From the NCBI GenBank assembly GCA_000421065.1, contig ATWD01000001.1, positions 1,418,001-1,482,000 on the forward strand: a stretch of DNA of 64,000 nucleotides, in the 5' to 3' direction. This DNA comes from Acidobacteriaceae bacterium TAA 166. Lineage in GTDB: Bacteria > Acidobacteriota > Terriglobia > Terriglobales > Acidobacteriaceae. Made by a program: the position numbers and the translations under genes. The notes beneath the pieces were generated by a model. The model saw only the letters and a program-made list of their open reading frames with translations. It was not told where the DNA came from and made no database searches. This document shows positions 1 to 7,674 of this stretch, in pieces (positions within the stretch are counted from its first letter, which is position 1; each line of letters opens with the position of its first letter).

Positions 1-989
1 ATTGCCTGGTAAGGCTGACCCCGACCTTCCGCCGCATCCATCGCTGGAGCGGGGAAGAGGTACATCCTCCCGCAGACCTGCGCGTCCGTATGACCCGGTT
101 CGCGGTCCAGAGCGTGACGGGGATGGTGCTGACGCTGATCGTATGGGACCGGTCGGAGCTGTTTCTGCTAAAACATCTGAATCCGGATATCCGGCAGATC
201 TCGTTTTATTCGGTCGCGATCGGCCTGGCTGAGCGGCTGTTGCTGTTCCCGACCATCTTTGCCGAGGCCACCGGGGCCAGCGTCATGGCCCAGTTCGGCC
301 GCGACAGCTCGCGGCTGCCGGCCATGACCGCAGCGGCAGCGCGGTATATCGCGCTGGTCTCGATTCCGATCCATCTCATCGCGATCCCGTTAGCCGCGCC
401 CGTGCTTCTGGTGTTGTACGGCAAACAGTATATAGGGGCTCTGCTGGTCGCCTCCGTCTCTCCCCTCCTTTGCCTGCCGAAGGCCTTTTTGCGGCCCATC
501 CAGGACCTGTTTGAGAGCGTCGAGCGCCAGAAATACTTTCTGATCATGTCCGTCCTCGCCTCGTTCGTCGACATCGGCGTGGCCTGGGCACTGATCCCGC
601 GCTATGGAGCTCTGGGCGCCTGCCTCGGCAGCGGAGCGGCGCAGTTTATGGCTGTCGCACTCCTATGGGGACTTGGTGTCCGTCAGTACAAGATCGAGCT
701 TCCCTGGGGATTCATCCTGAAGATCACCCTGTTCAGCATGGCGGCCTCGGCCGCAGCGTATGCGGTAATCCGCAGGATGGCACCGCTGCCGGCCCTGATC
801 GTGGGAGTTCTGGTCGTTCTCGCGATCTTCTTCCTGCTGGCTTATCTCTTCAAGGTCCTGGAGCAGGAGGACAACGAGCGCTTCAAAGGGCTGGCAAACT
901 CCTGCCCTCCGGCCATTGGCAGGCCAATTCACTTCCTGCTCGACTGCTTCACCCGCAGGATCGTCCCGGGGCCTACGGGCGCGGTCTAA
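1..989 (+). CDS. Polysaccharide/lipid flippase, C-terminal part (partial)
   Basis: The frame is open from base 3 to the stop at 989, so the protein enters from outside the window and the first ATG at 90 is internal. About 329 residues are visible. They form alternating hydrophobic segments with short basic loops, as in the second half of MATE/Wzx-type polysaccharide biosynthesis flippases; a motif like 'GALGACLGSGAAQFM' is typical of the late helices of this family. The expected role is translocation of lipid-linked glycan units across the inner membrane. The substrate cannot be inferred because the rest of the locus lies upstream. Dispersed repeat copy A begins within 40 bases of the stop. 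The assignment to the flippase superfamily is fairly safe; Wzx versus MurJ or MATE is not resolved. Confidence 0.75.
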   Translation, partial: CLVRLTPTFRRIHRWSGEEVHPPADLRVRMTRFAVQSVTGMVLTLIVWDRSELFLLKHLNPDIRQISFYSVAIGLAERLLLFPTIFAEATGASVMAQFGRDSSRLPAMTAAAARYIALVSIPIHLIAIPLAAPVLLVLYGKQYIGALLVASVSPLLCLPKAFLRPIQDLFESVERQKYFLIMSVLASFVDIGVAWALIPRYGALGACLGSGAAQFMAVALLWGLGVRQYKIELPWGFILKITLFSMAASAAAYAVIRRMAPLPALIVGVLVVLAIFFLLAYLFKVLEQEDNERFKGLANSCPPAIGRPIHFLLDCFTRRIVPGPTGAV

Positions 990-1028
990 GGCGTATCGAC
1001 AAAATTCTCTGGGGATTAAAAGACAGGG

Positions 1029-1132
1029 CGCTGCCGCGCGGGCGCCCTGCGCTGGCAGCGGTCACTTCGTGACGCGTATACCGGCTTCGCCGTGGGCCTC
1101 CCGCTGGTCGGCGCAAGGATTCTTTCCAGCTT
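1029..1132 (+). repeat. Dispersed structured repeat, copy A
   Basis: One of four copies in the window sharing the core CACTTCGTGACGCGTATACC. It contains the short inverted repeat GTCAC-TTC-GTGAC at 1061-1073, then ACCGGCTTCG and CCTCCCGCTGGTCGGCG. A further shared leader, GGCGTATCGACAAA, occurs at 990-1003 and again before copy B. It lies just downstream of the flippase stop. No coding function is supported. Confidence 0.8.
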
Positions 1133-1133
1133 C

Positions 1134-1167
1134 AAAAAAAAGAGTGAGGAGACGGGCTCCTCACTCT
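1134..1167 (-). terminator. Intrinsic terminator for the minus-strand small gene
   Basis: An 11-bp perfect stem (AGAGTGAGGAG / CTCCTCACTCT) occupies 1141-1167. On the minus strand it is followed by a run of T residues (complement of the A run at 1134-1140). The orientation fits only a transcript running right to left, which supports the small minus-strand gene at 1241-1420. Confidence 0.7.
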
Positions 1168-1240
1168 CGGTTTGACCTGAGAGGCCGTTCATCAGGGGCA
1201 GGGCTCCCGGCACCTGTCCCCAAAGAACGATCCCTCAGAC

Positions 1241-1420
1241 TCACATCGAAAGATCTCTTGTCCGCGCCCGGACTGTAATCATGGTGTTCCTGGACGATGC
1301 CTGATGTGGGCTGGCGATCTCGACACCGGAGACGCGACGATTGTTGAGATTCGTCAGCGCCATCGCGGAGCTAAGCATCAAGATCGTTCCCAACACAAAG
1401 AAGATCAGGACCAGGGTCAT
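1241..1420 (-). CDS. Small membrane protein, 59 aa, unknown function
   Basis: Reading the minus strand from the ATG at 1420 gives 59 residues to a TGA at 1241. The N-terminus is a single hydrophobic helix of about 20 residues starting MTLVLIFFVLGTILMLSSAM, followed by a polar tail with an NLNNRR stretch. A Shine-Dalgarno GGGAGA lies 9 bases before the ATG, and an intrinsic terminator with a T run follows the stop in the same direction. The SD lies in the palindrome CTCCCGGGAG (1430-1439), next to a competing GGGAG copy, so initiation might be modulated. I do not recognise a family; it is a candidate single-span inner-membrane peptide. The evidence is start, SD, membrane segment and terminator together; no homology is claimed. 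Confidence 0.5.
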   Translation of the reverse strand: MTLVLIFFVLGTILMLSSAMALTNLNNRRVSGVEIASPHQASSRNTMITVRARTRDLSM

Positions 1421-1751
1421 TTCAAAATTCTCCCGGGAGTCTCCCAGGAGAGCCCCTCGACGCCTATCAGGGAAGCAGTTGCCAGGCCAAATAAATTGAC
1501 TTGTATATCAATCACTTACAGGTGATACCCTGCTTTCTAAGTGCAGAATATTGCGTACGATTGTGGGATTTAACCTCACAGACCCGCAGGTCAGATCCTT
1601 TTTTTTCCATCTCTCACGAAAAACTGCATCTTGTTATGAAGTGGAGAGGATAGAACAGAGTGGCGAACGTACACGAAAGATATCTTTTTGGGACAAAAGT
1701 AATTTTCTACCCCTGTTCCACTCTTCGAAGGAGGATTCGAATAAGCTTCGA
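1421..1751. other. Intergenic region with divergent start signals
   Basis: This stretch separates the small minus-strand gene from the TPR-like gene. The palindrome CTCCCGGGAG at 1430-1439 carries the SD of the minus gene. An AAGGAGGA at 1728-1735 precedes the plus-strand gene. The frame of the plus gene is open back to 1551, but that part is AT-richer and does not read like an exported protein N-terminus. I see no other gene. Confidence 0.5.
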
Positions 1752-2681
1752 ATGGAGACGATGCCGCACAGGTCATCGGCTCGAAGCAACGATTGCAAAG
1801 CAATGACCCATACCCATTCGTTTCCCTCTCCTTTCGATTCCGTCTGTTGGCGAAGACCTTGGCCGCTCGGGCTGGTCCTGCTTGTACTTGCCTTTTGCCT
1901 GTCTTCCCGCTGTGCCGCCGATCCTCTGCGGGGGTCGGTTCTCGATGACGGATATCGCGACATGTACAACCTGCGCTTCGCGGACGCGCACAACAAGTTT
2001 CAACAATGGATGAGCACGCATCCCCAGGATCCGATGGGGCCGGTCTCCGATGCGGCAGCGTTTCTATTCAGTGAATTCGAGCGGCTTCAGGTGATCGATG
2101 TGCAGCTGTTCGCCAATCAGGATCGCTTCGACAGCCGCAACCGTCTGTCGCCGGATACGAATGTGCGCAAGTCCTTTGAGGACCGATTGAACCAGGCGTC
2201 GAACCTCGCGGATATCGCATTGAAACAAAGGGCCCAGGACGCTCGAGCGCTGTATGTGAAGACGCTGGTGAGCGGGATGCGGTCGGACTATGCCCTGATG
2301 ATCGAGAAGAAGGACCTCGCCGCCCTGAACTTCAGCAAGGAGGCGAGTGCGTACTCCAAGCAGGCGCTGGCGATCGATCCGCATATGTACGACGCCTATC
2401 TGGCCTCAGGGGTCGAAAACTACATGTTGAGCCTGAAGTTTGCTCCGGTGCGCTGGCTGCTGAACCTGACGGGGGCTTCGACCAGCCGCGAAGAGGGCAT
2501 TCGCCTGCTCAAGCTCACCGCGGCCCAGGGGTACTACCTGGCTCCGTTCGCCCGGATGATGCTGGCCGTGGCGGCGCTCCGGGAGAATCATCCCCAGGAG
2601 GCGCGTGCGATCCTGCTCGGTCTCAAACAGGAGTTTCCGCACAATTCCCTCTATGATCGCCAGCTGGCGATGATCCATTAG
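1752..2681 (+). CDS. Exported TPR-like protein of unknown role
   Basis: I chose the ATG at 1752 (309 residues) because AAGGAGGA precedes it, although the spacing of about 16 bases is long; an ATG at 1803 is an alternative that would directly start the signal sequence. Around residues 28-50 there is a positively charged stretch and a hydrophobic core (WPLGLVLLVLAFCLSSRC), consistent with a signal peptide or lipoprotein-like leader. The mature part is helical with TPR-type spacing, for example 'ADAHNKFQQWMSTHPQDP', 'AYSKQALAIDPHMYDAYLASG' and 'ARMMLAVAALRENHPQEAR'. It probably acts as a periplasmic scaffold. It is followed 129 bases later by a type III polyketide synthase in the same direction, but co-function is only a guess. 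Confidence 0.65.
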   Translation: METMPHRSSARSNDCKAMTHTHSFPSPFDSVCWRRPWPLGLVLLVLAFCLSSRCAADPLRGSVLDDGYRDMYNLRFADAHNKFQQWMSTHPQDPMGPVSDAAAFLFSEFERLQVIDVQLFANQDRFDSRNRLSPDTNVRKSFEDRLNQASNLADIALKQRAQDARALYVKTLVSGMRSDYALMIEKKDLAALNFSKEASAYSKQALAIDPHMYDAYLASGVENYMLSLKFAPVRWLLNLTGASTSREEGIRLLKLTAAQGYYLAPFARMMLAVAALRENHPQEARAILLGLKQEFPHNSLYDRQLAMIH

Positions 2682-2810
2682 AGACACCCCTGGCTCCCAC
2701 GGCAAGAGACCGCAAAAAACTTTTGCAACGCGTTCCTTATAAAGCATGTACGCTGAAGAGGTCGCAAAGCCTCCTTATCTCGATTAAATCAAAGGGCCTT
2801 TCTAATACAC

Positions 2811-3872
2811 ATGCGTATTGCCTCCGTCGGAACCGCTTATCCCGCCCATCGCTATCCTCAGAACGTTATCGCCGAGGCTCTTCGCGAGCGATGGCAGCAC
2901 AAGATGGAGGAACCCCGCCTGCTCACGCGTCTCCATGCCAACTGCGGCGTCGAGTATCGCCATACCGTCTTTCCTCTAGAGCAGTACCCCGCTCTCGATA
3001 CCTTTCGTAAGACGAACGATGCGTGGATCAAGGCCGCGGTGGATCTGGGCCAGCAGGCGATCTGCCGGTCGCTCGATCATGCGGGCATCTCGCCGGAAGA
3101 CATCTCGGCGATCTTCTTCGCCACGGTTACGGGAATCGCGAGCCCGACGATCGATGCACGCCTGATCAATCGTCTTCCCTTTCCCGTGAACATCAAGCGC
3201 ACTCCGATTTTCGGTCTGGGATGCGTGGCCGGAGCCGCGGGAATCGCGCGCGCCGCAGACTATGTTCGGGCGTTCCCCAAGGACCACGCTCTTCTGCTCT
3301 CGGTCGAGTTGTGCTCGCTGACCTGGCAGGACGATGACCAGTCGATCGCCAATCTCATCTCCTGCGGTCTGTTTGGCGATGGTGCGGCAGCCGTGGTCGT
3401 GGCCGGAGCCGAGACGGAGATTGGCCGCACCTCACCCGGGCCGCGTGTGCTGGCGACGCGTTCGACCTTCTACCGTCACACCGAGCGCGTGATGGGCTGG
3501 GATATCGTGGAGTCGGGATTCAAGATCGTCCTTTCGCCCGAGGTTCCGAAGGTGGTGGAAGAGAATCTGCTCGGCAACGTCGAAGGCTTTCTCGCCGACA
3601 ACAATCTGACCCGCGACGATATCTCGACCTACATCTTTCATTCCGGCGGACCGAAGGTGCTCGAGGCGATGCAGAAATCACTCGATCTTCCGGAGGATGC
3701 TCTGGCGCCTTCGTGGAAGAGTCTACGCGAGGTGGGGAATCTCTCGGCCGCGTCAGTGCTGGCCGTTCTCGAGTCCTACCTGAAGGTGCATCCGGGCAAG
3801 CCCGGCACCTACAGCATCCTGGCCGCGATGGGACCGGCGTTCTGTTCTGAGCTGGTTCTGTTGCAGTGGTAA
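2811..3872 (+). CDS. Type III polyketide synthase (chalcone/stilbene synthase family)
   Basis: A 353-residue protein of usual family length. The Cys-His-Asn triad is visible: Cys138 in FGLGCVAGAAG, His277 in YIFHSGGPKVL and Asn310 in VGNLSAASV. The GGPKVL and GN(L/M)S contexts distinguish it from ketoacyl-ACP synthase III. Such enzymes extend acyl-CoA starters with malonyl-CoA and cyclise the product to alkylpyrones, alkylresorcinols or related phenolic lipids, without an acyl carrier protein. The usual bacterial partners (isoprenylcysteine methyltransferase-like and FAD oxidase genes) are missing here, so the product cannot be predicted. The SD is weak before the ATG at 2811. A strong terminator follows the stop, so the gene is probably the last of its transcript. 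Confidence 0.88.
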   Translation: MRIASVGTAYPAHRYPQNVIAEALRERWQHKMEEPRLLTRLHANCGVEYRHTVFPLEQYPALDTFRKTNDAWIKAAVDLGQQAICRSLDHAGISPEDISAIFFATVTGIASPTIDARLINRLPFPVNIKRTPIFGLGCVAGAAGIARAADYVRAFPKDHALLLSVELCSLTWQDDDQSIANLISCGLFGDGAAAVVVAGAETEIGRTSPGPRVLATRSTFYRHTERVMGWDIVESGFKIVLSPEVPKVVEENLLGNVEGFLADNNLTRDDISTYIFHSGGPKVLEAMQKSLDLPEDALAPSWKSLREVGNLSAASVLAVLESYLKVHPGKPGTYSILAAMGPAFCSELVLLQW

Positions 3873-3897
3873 TCGATTTACGAATCGCAAAATCAAA

Positions 3898-3930
3898 GGC
3901 CGCCACGAGAGCTTCGTGGCGGCCTTTTTT
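3898..3930 (+). terminator. Intrinsic terminator after the type III PKS
   Basis: An 11-bp GC-rich stem (GGCCGCCACGA / TCGTGGCGGCC) with a 5-base loop is followed directly by TTTTTT. It separates the PKS from the convergent TonB receptor gene, which ends at 3947. Confidence 0.9.
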
Positions 3931-3946
3931 GTTGATCTGCAGAAGG

Positions 3947-6900
3947 TCAGAAGTTGAGGCGTCCCGCCAGCTGCAGCAGGCGCGGATCGTTGACCTGGGT
4001 TGTAATCTGTCCCACCTGGGTTGATCCGAGCGACGTATTCGGCGCGCCGAATTGCACACGGTTGAACAGATTGAAGGATTCGACGCGGAGCTGAAGGATC
4101 AGCTTCTCGGTGATGTGAGTGTCCTTGAAGAGCGCAAGGTCATAATTGGCTATGCCCGGCGCACGCAGTACATTGTCTGTTCGCGATTCGTTGCCGAACT
4201 GGAAGTTTCCAGGAGCGACGAAGCAGGAGGTGTTGAAGTACTTCTGCGGGACGAAGCTGTCACCCAGCCTGGACTGGACTCCTCCCGATACGGTCTTCTT
4301 ACATCCCTGCACGACGTTGGGCCGGGTTGTGCCTGCCAGCGTATAGGTGCTGACGGTGTTGGCGGCCATGGACAGTCCGATCGGATAGCCCTTCTGGAAG
4401 GTGGTGACGCCGTTGACTCCGTAGCCGGAGACCAGCCCTCCCAGGATGCCGGAGGCGTTGCCGCCCCAGTGCTGTCCCTTGCCGAACGGCAGGAAGTAGA
4501 CGTAGCTCACGGTCAGGCGCTGACGCGAATCGTAGCCGGAGAGCGCGTACTCGCCAGCGAGGTTGTTGTTGTTCTGGAAGCCCGGAGCCGCCGTATTTTC
4601 GAGCCAAGAGGTGAGCGACTCAGCGTTGGTCATGAGCTTCGAGAAGGTGTAGGAGCCCAGAAGAACGCCACCGGAGGAGAAGCGCTTCTCGAGCTTCATC
4701 TGGAGTGCGTTGTAGTTGCTGAACCCAACATAGTTGCCGGTGTTGGAGATCGCTCCGTACTGCGGGAAGGGGCGATAAAGCTGGGTGGCAAGGATTGTAT
4801 CGTACTGTTGATTGCCCTGCGTAAAGAGCGACTGAGCGAAGGGGTTCTTAACAGTCTTGGTGAGGAAGCAGTTATTCTTGAGGTCTGCCGTTGCTCCGAC
4901 GCAGTTCGGATCGCTCAGTGCCTGGTTCAGGTACTGCTGCGAGACCTGGTTGATCGAGCGGCTGACGGGAAGGTGCGAGCCGTGAAGTCCAGCATAAGCG
5001 GCTTCGAAGGCGACACCGAGAGGAAGCTGGCGCTGGATCGCGAAGTTCCACTGATACGTGGCGCCATTCTCCTCATCTTGCAAGAGGGTGTTAGCCGAGC
5101 CTCCGAGCAGAAGCTGCTGATAATTGGCTCCTCGGCCCGGAGCTGGAGTGAGTCCGCTCGGGAGAGGATTATCCAGCGTCGCATTGGGTGTGTTTCCGGA
5201 GTCGGTCGTCGCGACAGGGTTGTTGGTGATGTAAGAGAGCGGTGACTGCACTGGCGACTCGGGGAACTGAAGATCGGCCGGAATGACGAATTTTCCCCAT
5301 CCAGCGCGGATGACCGTCTTGTCGTCAGGGCGCCAGGCGAGTCCAAGGCGAGGAGAGAAGTTGGTGAAGTGTTCGTTGCGCAGACCAGCCGCCGGATGCT
5401 GCGGCGAGTTCACCAGATCATAAGCTCCCAACACGGGCCGCCCGTTGACGGAGATAGCGCCGAGCACAGGATTTACAGCGTTCGGATTGAAGGTGGCCAT
5501 CAACTGATTTCGTTCGCGGTAGATGCCGGGAATCTCGTAACGGAGGCCAACGTTGAGGGTCAGCTTGGAGCTGACGTTCCAGTTGTCCTGCACGTAGTAG
5601 CCCTGGTAGTAGAGGGTGCTGTAGGTGGGCGGAGCGATCTGGACGACGCTGGGGGTTGTTCCGGACTGGTCGATCATGTAGCCCATCAGGAAGGACGCGA
5701 AGGGATGGCCTCCGTTTGCGTTGTTCGCGTAGGAGGACATGTAGGTGTTGAACTGGAACGATCCGCCAGGAGAGTTGTTCTGGAAGTAGTTCTCCTCCAG
5801 CCTGCGAAGGTCGGCTCCCGCCTTGATGGTGTGGCCCTTGATGGTCTTGGTGATATTGGGCGAGATGACGTAGTTGTTGTTACGGGAGAAGATGTATCCC
5901 GTGCCGACTCCATTCACCGTAGGGTTTGACAGCGCGATGGTGGGAACTGTCGTCGAGTTTGAAACACGATTGAGGTCGGAGATCGTTCCCATATACGATG
6001 GGAATCCAAGCTGAGTCTCGTCATATCCCAGCGTTCCCGGAATTCGCTGATAGATCCAGCGCATATATGAGACTCGGATGTCGCCGATCAGACTCGGGTT
6101 GAACAGGTAGCTGTCTCCAAATACAACCTGCTTGGTAGTAAACGACTCCGGCGAGATCGGATCGCCCGAGATCAGGCCGTTGTTATAGGGCTCCGATGCC
6201 GTATTTTGCGAGTTCCACTGCGTGTAGCGTGCAAAGATGCGCTGCTTGTCGCTGACGGTGTAATCGACACGACCGTTATATTGATCGTTCGTGCCGCCTG
6301 AACCCGCGTACTTGATGAAGTTATTCGTCAGGCCTGATGTCGTAGGCGCAGCCCAGTAGGGAAAGTTGAGAAGATTGCGGGCGACGTTGCTCCAGCGCGA
6401 GGCCGGAATAACGTTTCCGGCAAAGGCCGTGCGACCACCTGCATAGCCTGGGCAGCCCTGCCCCCCTGAGACGGTGCCTCCGCAGGGATCGTAGATCTGT
6501 CCTGGAACTCCGTTGGAGATGTCGGTTCCTGCAGGAGCGGAGCAGAGATTGGTCGCCTGACTCAAAGAGCAGAGTTCTGAGAAGTCGCCCTGCCTCATCT
6601 TGAGGGTCGGCACCGTGTAGTTGTAGAGGCGTTGTTGAGACTGCCGGTATCCCTGATAGTCAAAGAAGCCAAACAGGCGGTCCTTGATGATGGGGAATCC
6701 AATGTTTCCACCGAACTGATTCTGGTGGTAGGGATTCTTACCAAGAAGGTTCGTGGGGTTGTGGTTGGAAAAATAGGGAGTGGAGTTGAAGATGTTGTTG
6801 CGGACGAACTCGTAGACGGTTCCGTGAATCGCGTTAGAGCCCGACTTACTGGTGATGTTGATCACGCCGCCGGTGTACTTGCCATACTCCGCGGTATTGT

Positions 6901-7591
6901 TATTGGTCTGGACGCGGAACTCCTGAACGGCGTCCTGCGACGGAACCAGAGCGGTCGCGTTTCCATAAGAGACGTTGACGGGAGCGCCGTCGTAGAGCGT
7001 GGAGCTTTGGTTCGCGCTTCCACCGCCGATCTGGTAGTTGCCGGCGGAAAAGATATTCTGGCCGGTGAGATTCCCCGAGGAGCTACCCTGCGGCACGACG
7101 CCAGGGACGAGACCGACCAGGGCGAGAACGTTACGTCCGTTGAGCGGAATGTCCGTGACCGCCTTGCCCTGGACCACCTGGCCAAGCGCAGCGTTCTCCG
7201 ACTGAATGATAGGAGCCGTCGAGGTAATCGTAACCTCTTCGCTAGCGGTACCGACCGACATCTCGACGTTCTCGCGGGTCGACAGCGCGACCTGAACCTC
7301 GACGGGGTTGTGCGAGTAACGGCGGAAGCCCTGAGCCTCGACGACGAGCGTGTACTCGCCGGGAGGAATCGAGAGGAACTGGTAGTCACCCGATTCGGTG
7401 CTCGTTGCGACTCGCTTATCTCCGGTGGAGTTGTTCGTGATGGTGACCGTGATATTGGGAAGCACGGAACCGGTGGAATCGGTGATATTTCCGACGATGG
7501 ATCCGGTCGTGCTCTGTGCCCCTGAGGTTGGAGCAAACCCGATCAGACTGAGAACGAGCGAGCAAAGAAGAACAAACCTCGCAACCCGCAT
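3947..7591 (-). CDS. TonB-dependent receptor, Oar-like, with carboxypeptidase regulatory-like domain
   Basis: A 1214-residue outer-membrane receptor. I chose the ATG at 7591 because GGGAGGT lies 6 bases upstream and the protein then starts with a clean signal peptide (MRVARFVLLCSLVLSLIGFA); the frame remains open 29 codons further upstream. After cleavage comes a carboxypeptidase regulatory-like beta-sandwich (about residues 27-110, 'GSIVGNITDSTGSVLPNITV'), then the plug domain (PLNGRNVLALVGLVPGV) and a long beta-barrel ending in the aromatic terminus GRLNF. Oar-like receptors of this size are expanded in Acidobacteriota and are generally taken to import oligosaccharides or glycosides using ExbBD/TonB energy. 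It lies 83 bases downstream of the DUF1080/FG-GAP gene and is probably co-transcribed with it from the promoter carrying the operator at 9666-9688. The ligand is probably a plant-type glycoside, by context only. Confidence 0.9.
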   Translation of the reverse strand: MRVARFVLLCSLVLSLIGFAPTSGAQSTTGSIVGNITDSTGSVLPNITVTITNNSTGDKRVATSTESGDYQFLSIPPGEYTLVVEAQGFRRYSHNPVEVQVALSTRENVEMSVGTASEEVTITSTAPIIQSENAALGQVVQGKAVTDIPLNGRNVLALVGLVPGVVPQGSSSGNLTGQNIFSAGNYQIGGGSANQSSTLYDGAPVNVSYGNATALVPSQDAVQEFRVQTNNNTAEYGKYTGGVINITSKSGSNAIHGTVYEFVRNNIFNSTPYFSNHNPTNLLGKNPYHQNQFGGNIGFPIIKDRLFGFFDYQGYRQSQQRLYNYTVPTLKMRQGDFSELCSLSQATNLCSAPAGTDISNGVPGQIYDPCGGTVSGGQGCPGYAGGRTAFAGNVIPASRWSNVARNLLNFPYWAAPTTSGLTNNFIKYAGSGGTNDQYNGRVDYTVSDKQRIFARYTQWNSQNTASEPYNNGLISGDPISPESFTTKQVVFGDSYLFNPSLIGDIRVSYMRWIYQRIPGTLGYDETQLGFPSYMGTISDLNRVSNSTTVPTIALSNPTVNGVGTGYIFSRNNNYVISPNITKTIKGHTIKAGADLRRLEENYFQNNSPGGSFQFNTYMSSYANNANGGHPFASFLMGYMIDQSGTTPSVVQIAPPTYSTLYYQGYYVQDNWNVSSKLTLNVGLRYEIPGIYRERNQLMATFNPNAVNPVLGAISVNGRPVLGAYDLVNSPQHPAAGLRNEHFTNFSPRLGLAWRPDDKTVIRAGWGKFVIPADLQFPESPVQSPLSYITNNPVATTDSGNTPNATLDNPLPSGLTPAPGRGANYQQLLLGGSANTLLQDEENGATYQWNFAIQRQLPLGVAFEAAYAGLHGSHLPVSRSINQVSQQYLNQALSDPNCVGATADLKNNCFLTKTVKNPFAQSLFTQGNQQYDTILATQLYRPFPQYGAISNTGNYVGFSNYNALQMKLEKRFSSGGVLLGSYTFSKLMTNAESLTSWLENTAAPGFQNNNNLAGEYALSGYDSRQRLTVSYVYFLPFGKGQHWGGNASGILGGLVSGYGVNGVTTFQKGYPIGLSMAANTVSTYTLAGTTRPNVVQGCKKTVSGGVQSRLGDSFVPQKYFNTSCFVAPGNFQFGNESRTDNVLRAPGIANYDLALFKDTHITEKLILQLRVESFNLFNRVQFGAPNTSLGSTQVGQITTQVNDPRLLQLAGRLNF

Positions 7592-7674
7592 ACTGTTACC
7601 TCCCAAGAGATGGCAGACTGTGCCACCGAAATGAATGTTTTTGAAATGAAATCTTCGCGATAAGTGACACCGGA

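Noticed and set aside
1545-1562. A seventh IclR-type site (TTGCGTACGATTGTG)
   Set aside because: The right half-site is not GCAA, and it lies away from the regulon.
2811-3872. Ketoacyl-ACP synthase III
   Set aside because: The Cys-His-Asn triad is shared, but the FHSGGPKVL and GNLSAAS contexts and the length fit type III PKS, and no fatty-acid genes are nearby.
4052-5245. A 397-codon open frame on the plus strand opposite the TonB receptor
   Set aside because: It is antisense to a well-supported receptor, rich in Val/Glu/Arg as expected from reading complementary codons, and has no domain or SD.
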